Source of the DNA: Bettongia penicillata ogilbyi
Lineage: Eukaryota > Chordata > Mammalia > Diprotodontia > Potoroidae
Assembly: GCA_023548195.1 (NCBI GenBank)
Contig: JAJHZJ010000418.1
Coordinates: 1,229,907 to 1,293,906, forward strand
DNA: 64,000 nt
Direction of reading: 5' to 3'
Under the pieces are notes generated by a model. It was not told the origin of the DNA, searched no databases, and worked only from the letters and a program-made list of their open reading frames with translations. A program made the translations under genes and the position numbers. Below are positions 42,630-54,125 of this stretch, in pieces (position 1 is the stretch's first letter; the number at the start of each line of letters is the position of its first letter).

Positions 42630-43572
42630 AATTAACAAAAGGGAAAAATATTTTTTGCATTAAATATTTCAGATAGTCTAATATCCAACTTATAAAGGAA
42701 ATTGACACAAACAAATAATAAGAGATTTCCTAATGAATAAGCGATAATTATTAATAACCACAGCAGAGGAAAATATTCCGTATCACAAATAAGAGAAATG
42801 TAAATTAGCATAATTTTAAAGTTTGGCTTCATACCCCTCAAAGAAATAAAGATAGAAAAGATGGAAATAGTCACAATATTAAAGGGCCTATGAAAAAATG
42901 TACCCACTAATACTCTGTAGGTAAACCTGTGAATTGGTCTAAATAATCTGGGTAATAATGTAAGAAAGAAATTAAGTAAGTAAGTAACTTTTCTTAAGTA
43001 AGAAAAGTCACTACAAATGGTTGCGTCCTTTGACTAAGTGACCTCACCCCTGACTATAAATTACCAGACAATAAAAGGACAGAAAGAGTCAATGGTTCAT
43101 AAAATATCATAGTGATAATTGTAGGAAAGACAACAACAAAATCCCGAGAACAGGGAGCCTATTGATAACTGAACAATTATGCCATATGATTATAAACTAT
43201 TGCATCTTAAGGAATGTAAAATATGAGAAATTCACAGAAATATGAAAAAAAACATGAAATAAAACAGAGCCAAGAGAATAATATATTCAAAAACTTCTAT
43301 AATGTAATTCAGAGCAACACTAAAAATTATCTAAAATCAAGATTAATTGCCATGATCAAACTTTATGTTGAAATACTTCTTTCTTCTAAAAACAGGAATT
43401 GAGGAACTACTAGTGAGGAGTATTGTGCGAAGTGGTGTGTTTTGTGCTTTTTCTCTTTAGGTTTGGCTTCAGTGCTTTTCTTTGTTATAAAAGGAAGGGT
43501 TCAATTTTTTGAGAGTGACAAAAGGGAGGAGGTAAGCCAGATACGATGGTGGCGGTGTTAAAAAAAAAAAAG
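42630..43572 (+). mobile_element. LINE-1, 3' part in sense, old
   Basis: 'attttttgcattaaatattt' then 'aagagaaatgtaaattagca' correspond to the L1 ORF2 C-terminal region (the 'REMQIK'-type block). 3' UTR text continues to an A-run at 43560-43572 after 'tgttataaaaggaagggttc'. Many stops. Confidence 0.65.
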
Positions 43573-44204
43573 AACCTAACACATTTTCTTTAAAGTTTGT
43601 TTGTCCCACATTATATTCTAGATCCTGGCACCATCTATCATTTAGGCCTTGCTACTGCCATAACTCAGCCAGTCACATCTTAAACACATTTTGTCTTCTT
43701 CCTCCCCATCAAATTTTAATTGTCTTGTGTATATCATTCCCTCAAGAGACTGAAAGGTATTAGTTTCCTAATTTCGGTCTAGTCAGACAAAGAAGTGTTA
43801 ATGGTTTACTCTTTCCAAGGAATGCTTGTCATTTAAAAGAAGATTTCTGTGGAAATTTTTAACTTCCCCCTCTCCCAATTAATCTCCAATAGTTAATTTG
43901 TAATGGGGCAATTTAAGGAATCAATTTCTTTTAAATGGGAGAATCATCCCTTAAATCACTGTCTGATACGCTTACTACTCTACCTTTTTAGAGGACCAAG
44001 TCTTCTTAAACGTTTTTTAGAATGATCAGTGATGTTATTGTGAAATAGGTTTATTTTGAAACTGCATTGAAAGGGAGACAAGTTGATAAGCACATTATTA
44101 TTCATCTTTTTAAATTCAACATTTCTTTTATGCAATAAAATATTACCCTTTGTAACAACCTCACTTCGGTCTGATCAGGTTGGCCATGTGTTAGGTATTT
44201 TCCT
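43573..44204. other. Unique sequence
   Basis: No gene or repeat recognised. Confidence 0.35.
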
Positions 44205-44268
44205 TTCTTACACAAGTGTTAAAGTAGATGACTTCTGAGATCCTTTCTAGCTGTAAAACTGTGATTGT
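44205..44268 (+). mobile_element. MIR3-like 3' fragment
   Basis: 'gtagatgacttctgagatcc' and 'tttctagctgtaaaactg'. Confidence 0.4.
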
Positions 44269-45559
44269 TTTCTTTAAATTTTAGTAGAGAATATTGAAAG
44301 TTATAATTCCTATAATTCAGAACAGTTTCACAATTTCCTACCCACCAGGTTGGGTTTGGATTGATTCTCCATAGTGTGATGTTGTCAATAAGCATCTTTC
44401 TTTACAGGCCTACTGTTTGGGGCTTTGGGTTATACATGGAGATCTTTGCTAATCCCAACAGCAGCAGCAGTTAATCAGCCTCGGTAACATGTTTACAATA
44501 TAAACCCAGGCTCTGCTCCTTAGCACCCAAATCTCACAGCGCACAGTGCTGCCACACTTTGGAAAGATGAATGAATGTAAATGTGTGAAACTGAAAGGAC
44601 ATGGAGAAATAGGATACAGACAAATTATTCCAAAAGCTTTAGCACAGCCAGCACACATAGCTAAGAATTTCTAATATCATTCAGAACTAGGGCGGCATTT
44701 CATCCTGATCTATATATGGCCATTTGGTCAGAGAAGAAACATTCAGTACAATCAGATCATTGGAATGCTCTAATTCCTCATAAATCTCCAATCTTCAATT
44801 CACAGAAGCCAAAAAGGGAAAGGCATTTTCCCTCTTCCTAACTGCTTTGTAGTTTGCTGATGGTTTTTTTCCCGAAAGTCTGAGATATTTGTAATACGGG
44901 CTGAACAGTGGAGTCCTTCTATCCTCCTCAACCACTAGAATGAGGCACTTCTCATGGAGCTGAGCATATGTGTTCTGGCTCAACCTTGAAGGACCTGATC
45001 TTTGGGATAATGCAGCAACCCCTGATGCACTTTACTCATGTATTTTAATCCCTGTGTATTCTATTTTGAGGTGCTGAAACAGTCCTCTATTTGTCTTCAT
45101 AATTCCTTTAACTAAGGATGTGTCAAAGATTATTTGTGATTGCATAGGAAGAACCTTTCACTCAGAAGGCTTAAAAGGAGAAGCAACATTCACTCTTAGC
45201 TCTTTTTCCTCTCTCATGAATCAGGACTAGTTAAAGTCTAGGTACATGACCAATCATTTTGGAAAGGACAAATCTGTTTTGTAATAGCTGCTGGTTCACT
45301 TTGTTGGGGTCAGAAACAATTGTTTTACTGGGCCCAAGTTCCTTATTGGGGTTCTCTTTCCAACAGTGAAGACCAAATTCTATTTACTTTATGAGTAGCA
45401 CCTTTGTAGGACCCTTGCCACAAATATTTCAGCAATAGAGGACTCAGTGTACAACAGAGGTAAAATGTGACTTTAAGGTCGATTGCCCTGTTTTGGATTA
45501 TTGCTTCTGGGGAATTACAATGAGGAAGAGCCAGGAAAGTAATTTAGTCAGTGAACTCT
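44269..45559. other. Unique region, possible conserved island at 44330-44700
   Basis: No repeat recognised. 44400-44660 has balanced composition, an AGC triplet run (44460-44472) and no low complexity. Minus-strand frames 44449-44658 and 44795-44983 lack known domains. Confidence 0.4.
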
Positions 45560-45798
45560 TATAATAATTATAAAAACAACAACTAGCTTTCATATAGTTC
45601 TATAAGGTTTGCAAAACACTTTACACATATTTCAACCTCGTAACAGCTCTAAGATATACGTTGATATTAGTATCTCCATTTTAGAGATGAGGAAACTAAA
45701 GCAACTAGAGGTTAAATGACTTGCTGAGGGCTATACAGCTAGGAAATATTTGAACTCAGGTTTTCCTGATTTCAGATCCAGTGCTCTACCCACTGGAA
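45560..45798 (-). mobile_element. MIR, antisense, near full length
   Basis: 'ggtttgcaaaacactttaca', 'tagagatgaggaaactaaag', 'ggttaaatgacttgctgagg' and 'cagtgctctacccactg' in order from tail to head. Confidence 0.8.
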
Positions 45799-45829
45799 CT
45801 GGTGACCAAATGCAGAAATGGGCTGCTAC

Positions 45830-46362
45830 ATTTTTTTGTTCCTTCTTTGTTTTGAAAAGGACCAATGACATCACAGGATGGTATCTTAACTTGTGTATGA
45901 CTGGATTAAGTGAGACAGATTTGCACAGTCATGAGCCTCACTTTCTCTTTCAGAATCACCAAAGTCCAATGGCAGGACAAAAGTCAGGAGGATGGGGGAT
46001 GGCTCAGGATGCAGTGGATAACGTTGACTTCTTCCATGCCTAACTGAGCTCTGAGAACTCCACAGCACCTGCTTCGGCCATCTTCATGGCTGTTGGAGCA
46101 AATTGCTCTTACCTGCCCTTTCCACTGGAGGAAGTCTTCACATGCTTGGGGTAGACATTCCATTAACTCACCAAAGGGTTTGAGGCCTCTTGGTGTCTTC
46201 CACCTGGTTTAGCTTGTCTATCCAGGCAGTTTTATTTTGACCACTGTGCATGCTGCAGCTTCTTGGAGCCACAGGAGAGAGTTGGATGGCAGGTGGACAC
46301 CAAAGGTGGATGAGCAGCCCTAAGAAGGGCTCAAGAAGCCACCACTAGAGGTGCTAGTCTTC
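45830..46362 (-). mobile_element. Long RTE-associated SINE, antisense (copy 2 of 3)
   Basis: Reverse complement of the element at 22711-23249: 'tttgaaaaggaccaatgaca', 'ttaagtgagacagatttgca', 'gcttggggtagacattccat' and 'gtggacaccaaaggtggatg'. The short frames on both strands lie within the SINE. Confidence 0.75.
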
Positions 46363-46835
46363 CCTGAACACATCATACACCCCACAACTACTAGTATATG
46401 TACTACAAAGGGTGTGGGGGTTGGTGTGGGAGAGAGACAGAGAGAGGGAGAGAATGTCTTTATCAATACTTTACCTTTATCTATACCTTCTTTCAGTGAT
46501 AGGAATATTTTATGCAGCATTGCTCATCACAAAAGAGAAATTACCAACCTTTCCTCCAATAGTTATTGCTGTTCCTGACAGGTTTTTAAGTACAGACTTT
46601 GTGACAACTTGTCAGAGATATGGTAAAGGGTGATCTTTTTCAGCTATAGATTATAATAGATGCATTTAAGGTATTTTCCAACACTGAGATTCTCTAAGTA
46701 GAGTATGTTGTGTGTATGCGTATGTGTGTGTCTGTGTGTGTGTGTTTTCAATGTATATTTCCTTTAGCCTATGACTTGTTGACTGATAAAATGGGTGGAC
46801 TTGTTAGTTTTCAATAATTATTTACAAAGTAATAG
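46363..46835. other. Unique sequence with (GT)n
   Basis: (GT)n at about 46707-46745. Overlapping frames 46351-46578 and 46412-46633 have no known domain. Confidence 0.4.
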
Positions 46836-46990
46836 AGTGGCAGCATGGGACAGTGAAAAGGGAATTGGCAATAGTGTCATGGAAGCCTGGATTCAAACTT
46901 TATCTGAGACACATACTAGCTGTGTGACCATAATGAGAGTCAAATCATTTAACCTTGGTGATCTTTAGACAACCCTTTAGGCTTTTAAAT
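46836..46990 (+). mobile_element. CORE-SINE (WSINE/MAR-like)
   Basis: 'ggcagcatgggacagtgaaa', 'gcctggattcaaactttatc' and 'gctgtgtgaccataatgaga'. Confidence 0.6.
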
Positions 46991-47222
46991 AAACAAAAAA
47001 TAAAATTCTACTGCAGCAGTACAATTTCCATTCTGTGTATCATTCAGCACAAAGCCAGACCACTCCCCCATAAAAAAACCTCACCAGAAATACAAAATAA
47101 AAACAAATACAAAGTGGACCAAAAAGCACATGAGGACCTAAAAGCACAAAGAGGTCTTTGAAATACAAATATTAGTTGCATTATTAAGACCACTAATTCT
47201 TGTCTTCTGCCTAAAGCCTTCT
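46991..47222. other. Unique A-rich sequence
   Basis: Nothing recognised. Confidence 0.3.
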
Positions 47223-47300
47223 ACTCATAGAATATAAGAATCACAACATTTTAAGACTTAAAGGTACCTTAGAGAGTTAGTCTACCTCCTACATGAACGC
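47223..47300 (-). mobile_element. MIR3-like fragment, antisense
   Basis: 'actcatagaatataagaatc' and 'aaaggtaccttagagagtta'. Confidence 0.45.
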
Positions 47301-48754
47301 CTCAAGTTTTATGTCTTATACAGACTAAGGTTTCTCTTCTTTAGAAAACCTGGCTCTTGAGTTGCTCTGCCAAGCTCCGGTCATAGCAGGATTGTTTGCT
47401 CTCCATTTCTCAAGGATGGCATGGAGTTCACAAAAGCAAAGAATATTTTGGAATCCTGGCAAAAGGGCTGAAACAGTGTGTCCTTCCCACACATTTAGCA
47501 AAGCTGAGAGACTGGAGAACATGGGGTACTTCTTATTAAAGGTTTTGAAAAACACCACACCTCAGTAAACATTCCTAAAGAGCTGGAGGAAGCAGTCCGG
47601 TCAAGGGCTTTACCTCAGTTCCTTTGGCTCTGGTTTGTATGTAACACAGACAATGCAAAGGACAATACAATGATGCTAACTTTCAAGGAGGGTGACACTA
47701 ATGTCTATGCTTGCCCCCTTCCCAGGTTTAGCGTTGCTCTTCTGGTTTGTGTTATCACCAGAAATAAATCATCATGAGTCATTCCAGAACCTGGGTTAGG
47801 TAACAAGGTGCCTAGGTTTTCTTCTAACATGGAATTAAACTCTTAGTGACTTCCTCTGTCTTTGCTGCCTGGTTTCTTACAATAGTTCCAACTGTAGTTC
47901 TACAGAGAAAAAGGTAAGTCAGGGTATTCACAGAAAGTCTACTCTCTTCTGGGTTAAATGAACTGCGAGTCAACAAATGGAACCATGTATCCAGGGCTGC
48001 GGTGGAAGAATAATAGATTATCATTCCACATTTCCTCCCTTTCTATTTGGCCAAACTAGCCAATGAGGATTGCTGATCTCATAAAAAGAGCTCATGGTAC
48101 TACTTCAATGGAAAACAGCCATTGGAGTTGTTCCTGCTTTCCATTACTCAGTCCCTCCTGGTGGATGTTTACACTTGTCTGGCTTCAGTGCTGTGCTCTC
48201 TCCTTCATAGACTGGTGCAGGATGAATGATGATACAACAGGGCAAAATTAGTGACCCGCTTGCAGCTCTGGGGATATCCACCAAAAGAGAGGAGGGAAAA
48301 TTGGACCACGGTCTCAGAGATGGCAGGCCCCTTTGCAGGACAGTGGTGTTTTGGAAAGGGCATTGCTAAGGTGATTGCAAAACAATGTACTCTAAGGACT
48401 GACTAGTGCACAACAATGCTGAAGGACTGAATTCTGATCCTGGTTCTTGGTTATATTCCCAGTATAACTTTGAAGTGAATGAATGATCTCCATCTGGAAA
48501 ATGAATATCTGACTATTTGTCATCCACCTGTCAACCGAGGAAAGCTTTGCTAGCAAATGATTGGAAAGCTATTCTAAAAGCTTCATGTTGTTGATTTGGC
48601 ATTGTTTGTTTGGCTTATGGAAAAATACTCTTTGAGTCTAACTAGCAGTTACTTCTAACCCCTCACCCCTCTTTATTTTGGTGGAAATCCAGATCAGGGA
48701 CTAAAAGTAGATAAATATAAAAGTCGATAGCTATCTAAAGCTAACATCACTGGA
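47301..48754. other. Unique region, about 1.45 kb
   Basis: One of the longest repeat-free stretches. Frames on both strands at 47325-47568 mirror each other and lack known domains. A strong donor-like 'aaaaaggtaagtcagg' at 47907-47922 follows an acceptor-like 'gtttcttacaatag' (to 47884). Twenty-odd bases between them are too few to judge. Confidence 0.4.
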
Positions 48755-49345
48755 GAATTGTAACAGCAAGGACCCTGACATACACAGGAGGACCTGCTTG
48801 ATAGGTCCTTAGATCTGCTTTTCTAAAAGGAAAGCAACTTTTGAGGGGTCAACAATCACTTTAATCAAGTACAGATGTCATTCACTTAGTTCAGGGGAAA
48901 AAGTCAGCACCCTGAACTGCAGAGAAAATACAAACAGAGGAAATAAAGATCAACAGACAGGGCTTCCAACTGTCTGACTGTAAGCAATACGTACATCACA
49001 AATCAACAGACAGATCCAACTATATGACCATACATACATAGTAACCAGAGAGAGAAGCACCAACATCTGGATTTTCAAAGCCTGGGGCCTCCTTAGCATC
49101 TGCCCAAAGAATTGTCTGGCCAAACAAACACTTCCATTGAGTAAGCCCCAAAGTAAAACCTCACCTCTGAGTATTTATACACTTTTCAGGGCCAGAGGGC
49201 ATCATAACCCTTGAGAACCAGTGCATTAGAAATTAACAAAGGTGTGGGCCTCCCCTAATCAATCTTCCCTTAATGGTCAGGCCCATTAATGGGTAAGGAA
49301 GATCTTTAATTCTCATTAGCATTATAGGGATGGGCACAATATGGC
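48755..49345 (-). mobile_element. Probable endogenous-retrovirus solo LTR, antisense
   Basis: About 590 bp resembling a marsupial ERV LTR family by text such as 'atgtcattcacttagttcag' and 'gaagcaccaacatctggatt'. In the sense (minus) direction it has a TATA-like GTATAAATAC at 49171-49180, roughly 170 nt from the U3-side end. No gag, pol or env sequence flanks it, so it is a solo LTR. Boundaries and target duplication are not resolved. Confidence 0.5.
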
Positions 49346-49359
49346 ATATCTCTTTTTGG

Positions 49360-49674
49360 TACTTTTTCTAAATATATATATTTTAGTTTTTTGAGATAAA
49401 TTATTTATGCATTTATTTTGACAAACATTCATTATGCCTCCCTTCCACTGCTACCACTCTCAATCAAGCATTAAAAAAAACACAACAAAGTCAATATAAA
49501 ACTCTTGTATTTATGAATAGGTCTACAAAACAAATCCCATATTGACCATGTCCAAACATGTATGTCTCATTCTGAATTTTAAGTCTGTCACAGGAAATGA
49601 CTGGCATATTTCATCTTGATTCTTCTGGATTGGTAGTTGATTATTGAAATGCATGTATCTTTAATACAGGTAAA
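49360..49674 (-). mobile_element. LINE-1 3' fragment, antisense
   Basis: 'tccaaacatgtatgtctcat', 'taagtctgtcacaggaaatg' and 'atatttcatcttgattctt' align in order with 25250-25350. Confidence 0.6.
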
Positions 49675-49790
49675 TTCAATAAACATTTATTAAGCGCATA
49701 CTGTGTGTCAGGCATTGTGCTAGGCATTGGGGCAATACCAAAGAACTCCTCTTTTCAGGTAATCTAGGGTTTTATTTTGTCATGTCAAAA
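49675..49790 (-). mobile_element. LINE-2 3' end, antisense
   Basis: 'aaacatttattaagcgcata', 'ctgtgtgtcaggcattgtgc' and 'taggcattggggcaatacc'. Confidence 0.8.
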
Positions 49791-50459
49791 GGCACAGTAT
49801 AAGAAAAAGAATAATGCCACAGGGAGTACATTTTTAATCCTTGTCTAAAGTATGCAAATATATTGTGAAAACTCATTATTATATACATATTGAACATGGT
49901 ATACGTACAAATGAGAATTTTGAAATTCAGTAGAGAATGTCATGGTGGTATGGTAAAAATCTCACTCTCTGAAGTCAGAGAAGTTAGGCAGGACACAGTT
50001 TTAAGTTTAATTTTTATTATTAACATATTTTCCACTTTCATAGATCTAAATAATTAATAAAGGAAAAAACTAAGTCCTTATCTGTAGTACTTGGGGATTT
50101 CCAAGGAGTAAATGCTCACACTGAAAATTTAATAATTGACTCTTATGGGTCAGTATGAACTAGCTCCAGTGTACCCCTGTTCCTAGCACTTACTTCTGTG
50201 ATGCCAATAAAGTCACAGCTAAGATCAAGTGACTTCTGACAGGATGTTGGAGTCAGGGTTGTAGGGGAGCAGAGGCAGATTTGGGGTGAATCTTCTCATT
50301 TGTTTTCTTTCAAAAGTGAGGTTAGATTGTAGCTTATTGCCTGTGTATATAAGCCTATAAGACAATTCTGAAGTAACCTATTCTCCCGCTATAATTACCA
50401 GCACCAATAGCAGAGGTCCTTGTAATGCTAAGCACAGTTGTCTCAAATGGCTGCCCCCT
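49791..50459. other. Mostly unique sequence
   Basis: 49935-49990 ('catggtggtatggtaaaaat') may be a SINE head. The rest is not recognised. Confidence 0.35.
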
Positions 50460-51159
50460 AAAGCATGTCTTTATTACTCTCCTTTTAACTGTCCAGACTT
50501 TGTCACCATGGTGCAGCTGCCTTCTCATCCTGGTGTGTGGAATCCTTTCCATCTCCTACTGTGAGTGTCCCAGAAGGAAGACTTTAATGGGACTTTCTCT
50601 TCAGTGGGAGATTTCTATCAACTGCTGCAAGAGGACAATCTCTATCCTCAGGTGAGAAGAGGAGCCAGGTCATGCTCTTACCCTGCACCTTCCATTTGCT
50701 CTTGTGTTCTGAGGGAAAGTGGCAAGAGACCAAGCAGATTTCTTTTTGTCACCGTGACTTCCCCCTGTGTGTCTAGCTGTGACACCTGCATATCTCAAAT
50801 GATAAGAGGAGCACGATATTCCTCTGACCTTTCTGGGGATGTGGAAAACCTGTGGCATGAAGAGGAGCAACCTACCCTTTGATCCCTGTCCTTATGTCTC
50901 CTATTACACGTGTCCCTTGAGGGAAAAGGAAAGTTAATGGAGAGCAGGACTTGTATCTTCTGCTGTGCCATCTCTTGTCTAATCTCCAGCCTTCAGAGGA
51001 AAGAGGAATAGTGAAATGGGGCTTCCCGACTGATCATCTGCCTTCCGTCTCATGCTGGATTTGTCTTCTTCCTAATCTCTATCCTCCTCTGTGAAGAGGA
51101 GTGGTACCCTCTGCTCAGTGATGAATATTCTTATCCCTGGGTGTACCTTACACATCCCT
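50460..51159 (+). other. Unclassified region upstream of L2, exon-like segment
   Basis: An open stretch (50565-50882) reads SQKEDFNGTFSSVGDFYQLL and then QEDNLYPQ before a donor-like 'cctcaggtgagaag' at 50647-50660. Upstream a pyrimidine-rich 'cctttccatctcctactgtgag' lies at about 50545-50566. No homologue recognised. Because intact L2 sense sequence follows directly, this may instead be the 5' part of the same LINE-2. Confidence 0.2.
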
Positions 51160-52298
51160 GTGGTTCTGAAACCCTATAGGTTATCATCCAATCTCATTTT
51201 CCACCTCTTATTTCTCAATTTCTTATTCTTATCCCCCTCAAGTCTCAGTCAAATGCCACTCACCCCTTTCCACTGTATACTCTGGATGCCTGTTTGATAG
51301 GCAAAAAACTTCCCTTCAACTTAAATCTTTTCCTCTCCCATTCCTCCCATCTTCTAGCAGTCAATGAAACCTTGCTCTCCTCCCCACCATATGACATAGT
51401 TGAATGTAGGAGAAGAAAATCATGCAACTAATCTGACTGGGGCCATTACAGACTTATGTTACTCAGCCTCAACTTGGCTCTCACAATGACTAAGCAATCC
51501 TTTTGTCTCTCCCTTATCAGCTCACTATCCAATTCTCAAAAGCAGCTCTTCTACACGTTTTCATCCTTTCTCATACCTCTTATAGCTTCTCCTTCCCAAT
51601 TCTTCTTATCCCTGCCTCAAATTTTATAGAAAAAAATGAGATCATTTTTCATAAGCTCCCTCGTCCCCCTCCTTCTTCATCTTATGTCACTCAGATGTTT
51701 TCTGCCACCTTCCATTTACCTCTTTCCTCCTTTACGTCATCTCACATGAAGAGATAGCTTCACCTCTACCAAAGTTTACTATTCTACCTGAACAAGTGAT
51801 CCTGTTCCCTTACTTTCCCCAACAGATTTCTCCATCTATCATCCTTTCTCTGTCACTTAACTTCAATCTCCCAATCTACTGGATCCTCCCTTACTACTTA
51901 CAAAGATGCACACATCCTCAGTGATCCTTTTATATCTACTAATTATCATCTTATATTTTTCAATTTTTTTGTGACCAGACTCCTTGAAAAGGCTGTCCAA
52001 AATAAGCAGCTCCATTTTTTCCTCTCCTCTCTCTTATTTCTTAACCATTACAATCTCAAATTCAAATCTGCTGGAACAGCTCTCTCCAAAATTACTAGTG
52101 ATCTCTTAATTGCCAAATCCAACTGCCTTTTCTCAGTTCTCATTCTTCTTAGTCTCTCTGCAACCCTTGACACTATTGATCACTCTATTTTTCTTCTAGG
52201 TTTTGGAACTCTACTCTCTTCTGGTTTTCCTTCAACCTATCAGATTCCTACTTCTCAGTCTCCTTTTCTAGATTCTCATCTAGTTCACATACTCTAAC
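51160..52298 (+). mobile_element. LINE-2 ORF2, sense, about 1.1 kb
   Basis: The forward frame 51971-52297 reads ALSKITSDLLIAKSNCLF then SATLDTIDHSIFLLG, the L2 reverse transcriptase motif 'ALTKVTNDLL...LDLSAAFDTVDHNILL', whose aspartate is in motif A (here 'DTIDH'). Upstream frames 51091-51297 and 51503-51757 are L2 sequence in other phases. Frameshifted and truncated after this domain. Confidence 0.8.
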
Positions 52299-52314
52299 CA
52301 TCAGATGTTTTCCT

Positions 52315-52655
52315 ATAGAATATGAGGTGTCAGTTGGGGCTTAAAGGAAGTCAGTGAGGCAAGTATGTAGAAGTGAGAGGAGGGAGAGCACTCTAGACAT
52401 GGAGGACAGCCAAAGGAAATGCCCAAAGTCAAAAGATCTTGTTCCAGTTTCCCTGAATCAAAGAGTATGTGTTGAGGCATAAGGTGTAAGAAGACTGGAA
52501 AGGTATTGGGGCAGGTAGAAGACTTAGGTTATGAAGAACTTTGAACCCCAAATAGAGGATTTGGTATTTATTCCTAGAGGTTAGAGGGAGCAACGAGTTT
52601 AGGAGAGTGATTTGATCAGACCTGTACTTCAGGAAAATCACTTTGTCACCTGATG
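52315..52655 (-). mobile_element. LINE-2 fragment, antisense
   Basis: 'aggtgtcagttggggcttaa', 'agagcactctagacatggag' and 'gatcagacctgtacttcagg'. The minus-strand frame reads MIFLKYRSDQITLL, the L2 'VIFL-x-RSDHVTPLL' block. Abuts the sense L2. Confidence 0.75.
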
Positions 52656-53034
52656 CTTACTACACTTCTCAGTAAGTGTTCCTCATAAAAAGCCTTGGTC
52701 AAACAAAAAAAATAACCTACTAGCCAGCCTTCTGGAAATGAAACTCTCTGAACTTTGCTAGACTTGTCCTTGGAAAACAAACACATTATTTGTCATTGGA
52801 CTTTAATTTGAACCTTTTCCAACTGTAAACTTGTTATAACTCAAACTCTGCTGGTCTGACCTCTGAGAACCCAGGGCTACATTTGAGCCATTATGAATCA
52901 TAAAAGAAAGGTCCTCTAAAGTCCTTCTCTAATGCCCCATTTTTGTAGTTTGAGAAAAATAAAAACAAAACCTCTGTTTTTTTCCCTCCTAGTCTGGTCC
53001 TTCTCTGTTCAAGAAACTATCAAAGGCTCATATA
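52656..53034. other. Unique sequence
   Basis: Nothing recognised. Confidence 0.35.
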
Positions 53035-53215
53035 TGTGGAGATGGAAGAGACATCAGGGGCCATCTAGTCCAGCTCCCTTATTTTATAGATAAAGAAACT
53101 GAGGCCAAGGGAGATTAAGTGACTTATCTATGGTCACACTGACAGTAACCATCAGAGACAGGATTTGAATCCAGTTCCTCAGATACCAGAATCAGTGCTT
53201 TTTCTTTCTATGGTA
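53035..53215 (-). mobile_element. MIR-type SINE, antisense
   Basis: 'ggggccatctagtccagctc', 'tagataaagaaactgaggcc', 'agattaagtgacttatct' and 'caggatttgaatccagttcc'. Confidence 0.75.
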
Positions 53216-53219
53216 CAAG

Positions 53220-53608
53220 ACAAGTCACCAAGCACTTATTGGCATTCCAATACATTCCAGGCACTGTACTGAGTGCTCCTGATTCAGAGAAAGACAAAAA
53301 CAAATGAAAAAAAATTTCCCTGCTCTTAAGGAGCTCACAGTCTAATGAGAGAGACAACATACAAGTAACTACCTATCTGGCTTGAAATTGTAGCTACCTC
53401 ATTGAAAGTGATGTGACCAGACCCAGAGTCCAGAGACAGAGTGCCCTGTGGGAACAATAGCATGAGGGCCAGTGTCAGTTGATCATAGGTCACATGGAGG
53501 GGAGTAAGGTATAAAAAGATGTCACTGTTCCTCTTTGAGAATGAAGGACAAACCACCACAGCAACTATAGGTAATAGGAAGCCCTTGGAGTTGATTGAAT
53601 AGTGAGTG
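53220..53608 (-). mobile_element. LINE-2, antisense, left part
   Basis: 'aagcacttattggcattcca', 'caggcactgtactgagtgct' (3' end), continuing to 'ggtaataggaagcccttgga' and 'gattgaatagtgag'. A short piece resembling a RTE-SINE end ('cctctttgagaatgaaggac', 53530-53550) lies within. Resumes at 53994. Confidence 0.75.
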
Positions 53609-53993
53609 TGTTGTGTTTGTCCTTTGTTCTCGAAGAGGACCATGGCATCAAGATGATGACATGACTTGCAGTTGACTTTGATTTGAGTGAGGGAGGGTTG
53701 TGCAAGGTCACCAACCTCACTTTCTTCTCCTGAGCCATCTGGGTCCAGTGACTTGATACTTATCAAGATGACTGGAGATAGCCCAGGATACAATGTGAGA
53801 CCCTAGCGCTTTCAGGCTAAAGTCTTATCACATTCTTACTTTGAGAGAGATACACCCATTCAATGAATGTTTCTTTAAGTAGTTTTTCAAGGGATGGCTC
53901 CTTAAATAAAAAAAAAAAAATCAAACTGTAAGGGGCGGGGAAGTCCCTCAGAGTTCCTGGGCAAAATAGTAAAACAATTACTATTTAGTAATT
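53609..53993 (-). mobile_element. Composite RTE-associated SINE, antisense (copy 3 of 3), inserted in L2
   Basis: 'tgtcctttgttctcgaagag', 'caaggtcaccaacctcactt', 'aaagtcttatcacattctta', A-tract at 53910-53922, 'tcaaactgtaaggggcgggg', and the distal end 'actatttagtaattactt'. The 152-codon minus frame 53335-53793 is a chance read-through of this SINE and L2. Confidence 0.75.
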
Positions 53994-54125
53994 ACTTACT
54001 AAGGGTGGGTGTGACATGGTTTAGAAGATTAGTTTGATAGCTGAGTAGAGGATAGACTGGAAAAGGTTATACATGAAAGATATTATGAAGATAGAATGAG
54101 AAAAACTTGGCAATTTATTGTCTGC
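53994..54125 (-). mobile_element. LINE-2, antisense, right part
   Basis: 'gggtgtgacatggtttagaa', 'ttgatagctgagtagagg' and 'atagactggaaaaggtt' resume the L2 interrupted at 53608. Confidence 0.65.

Noticed and set aside
47885..47912. 28-bp segment between acceptor-like and GTAAGT donor-like sites
   Set aside because: Too short to judge as an exon by eye, so only mentioned in the region entry.
51160..52655. Sense L2 next to antisense L2, considered as twin-priming inversion
   Set aside because: The sense block ends in the RT domain and the antisense block starts at its 3'-proximal side, which does not fit the geometry of a 5' inversion. Two independent pieces are simpler.
53335..53793. 152-codon minus-strand frame, longest outside microsatellites
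   Set aside because: Spans an antisense L2 and an inserted RTE-associated SINE. The same peptide phrases occur at the SINE copy at 28365, so it is a repeat read-through.
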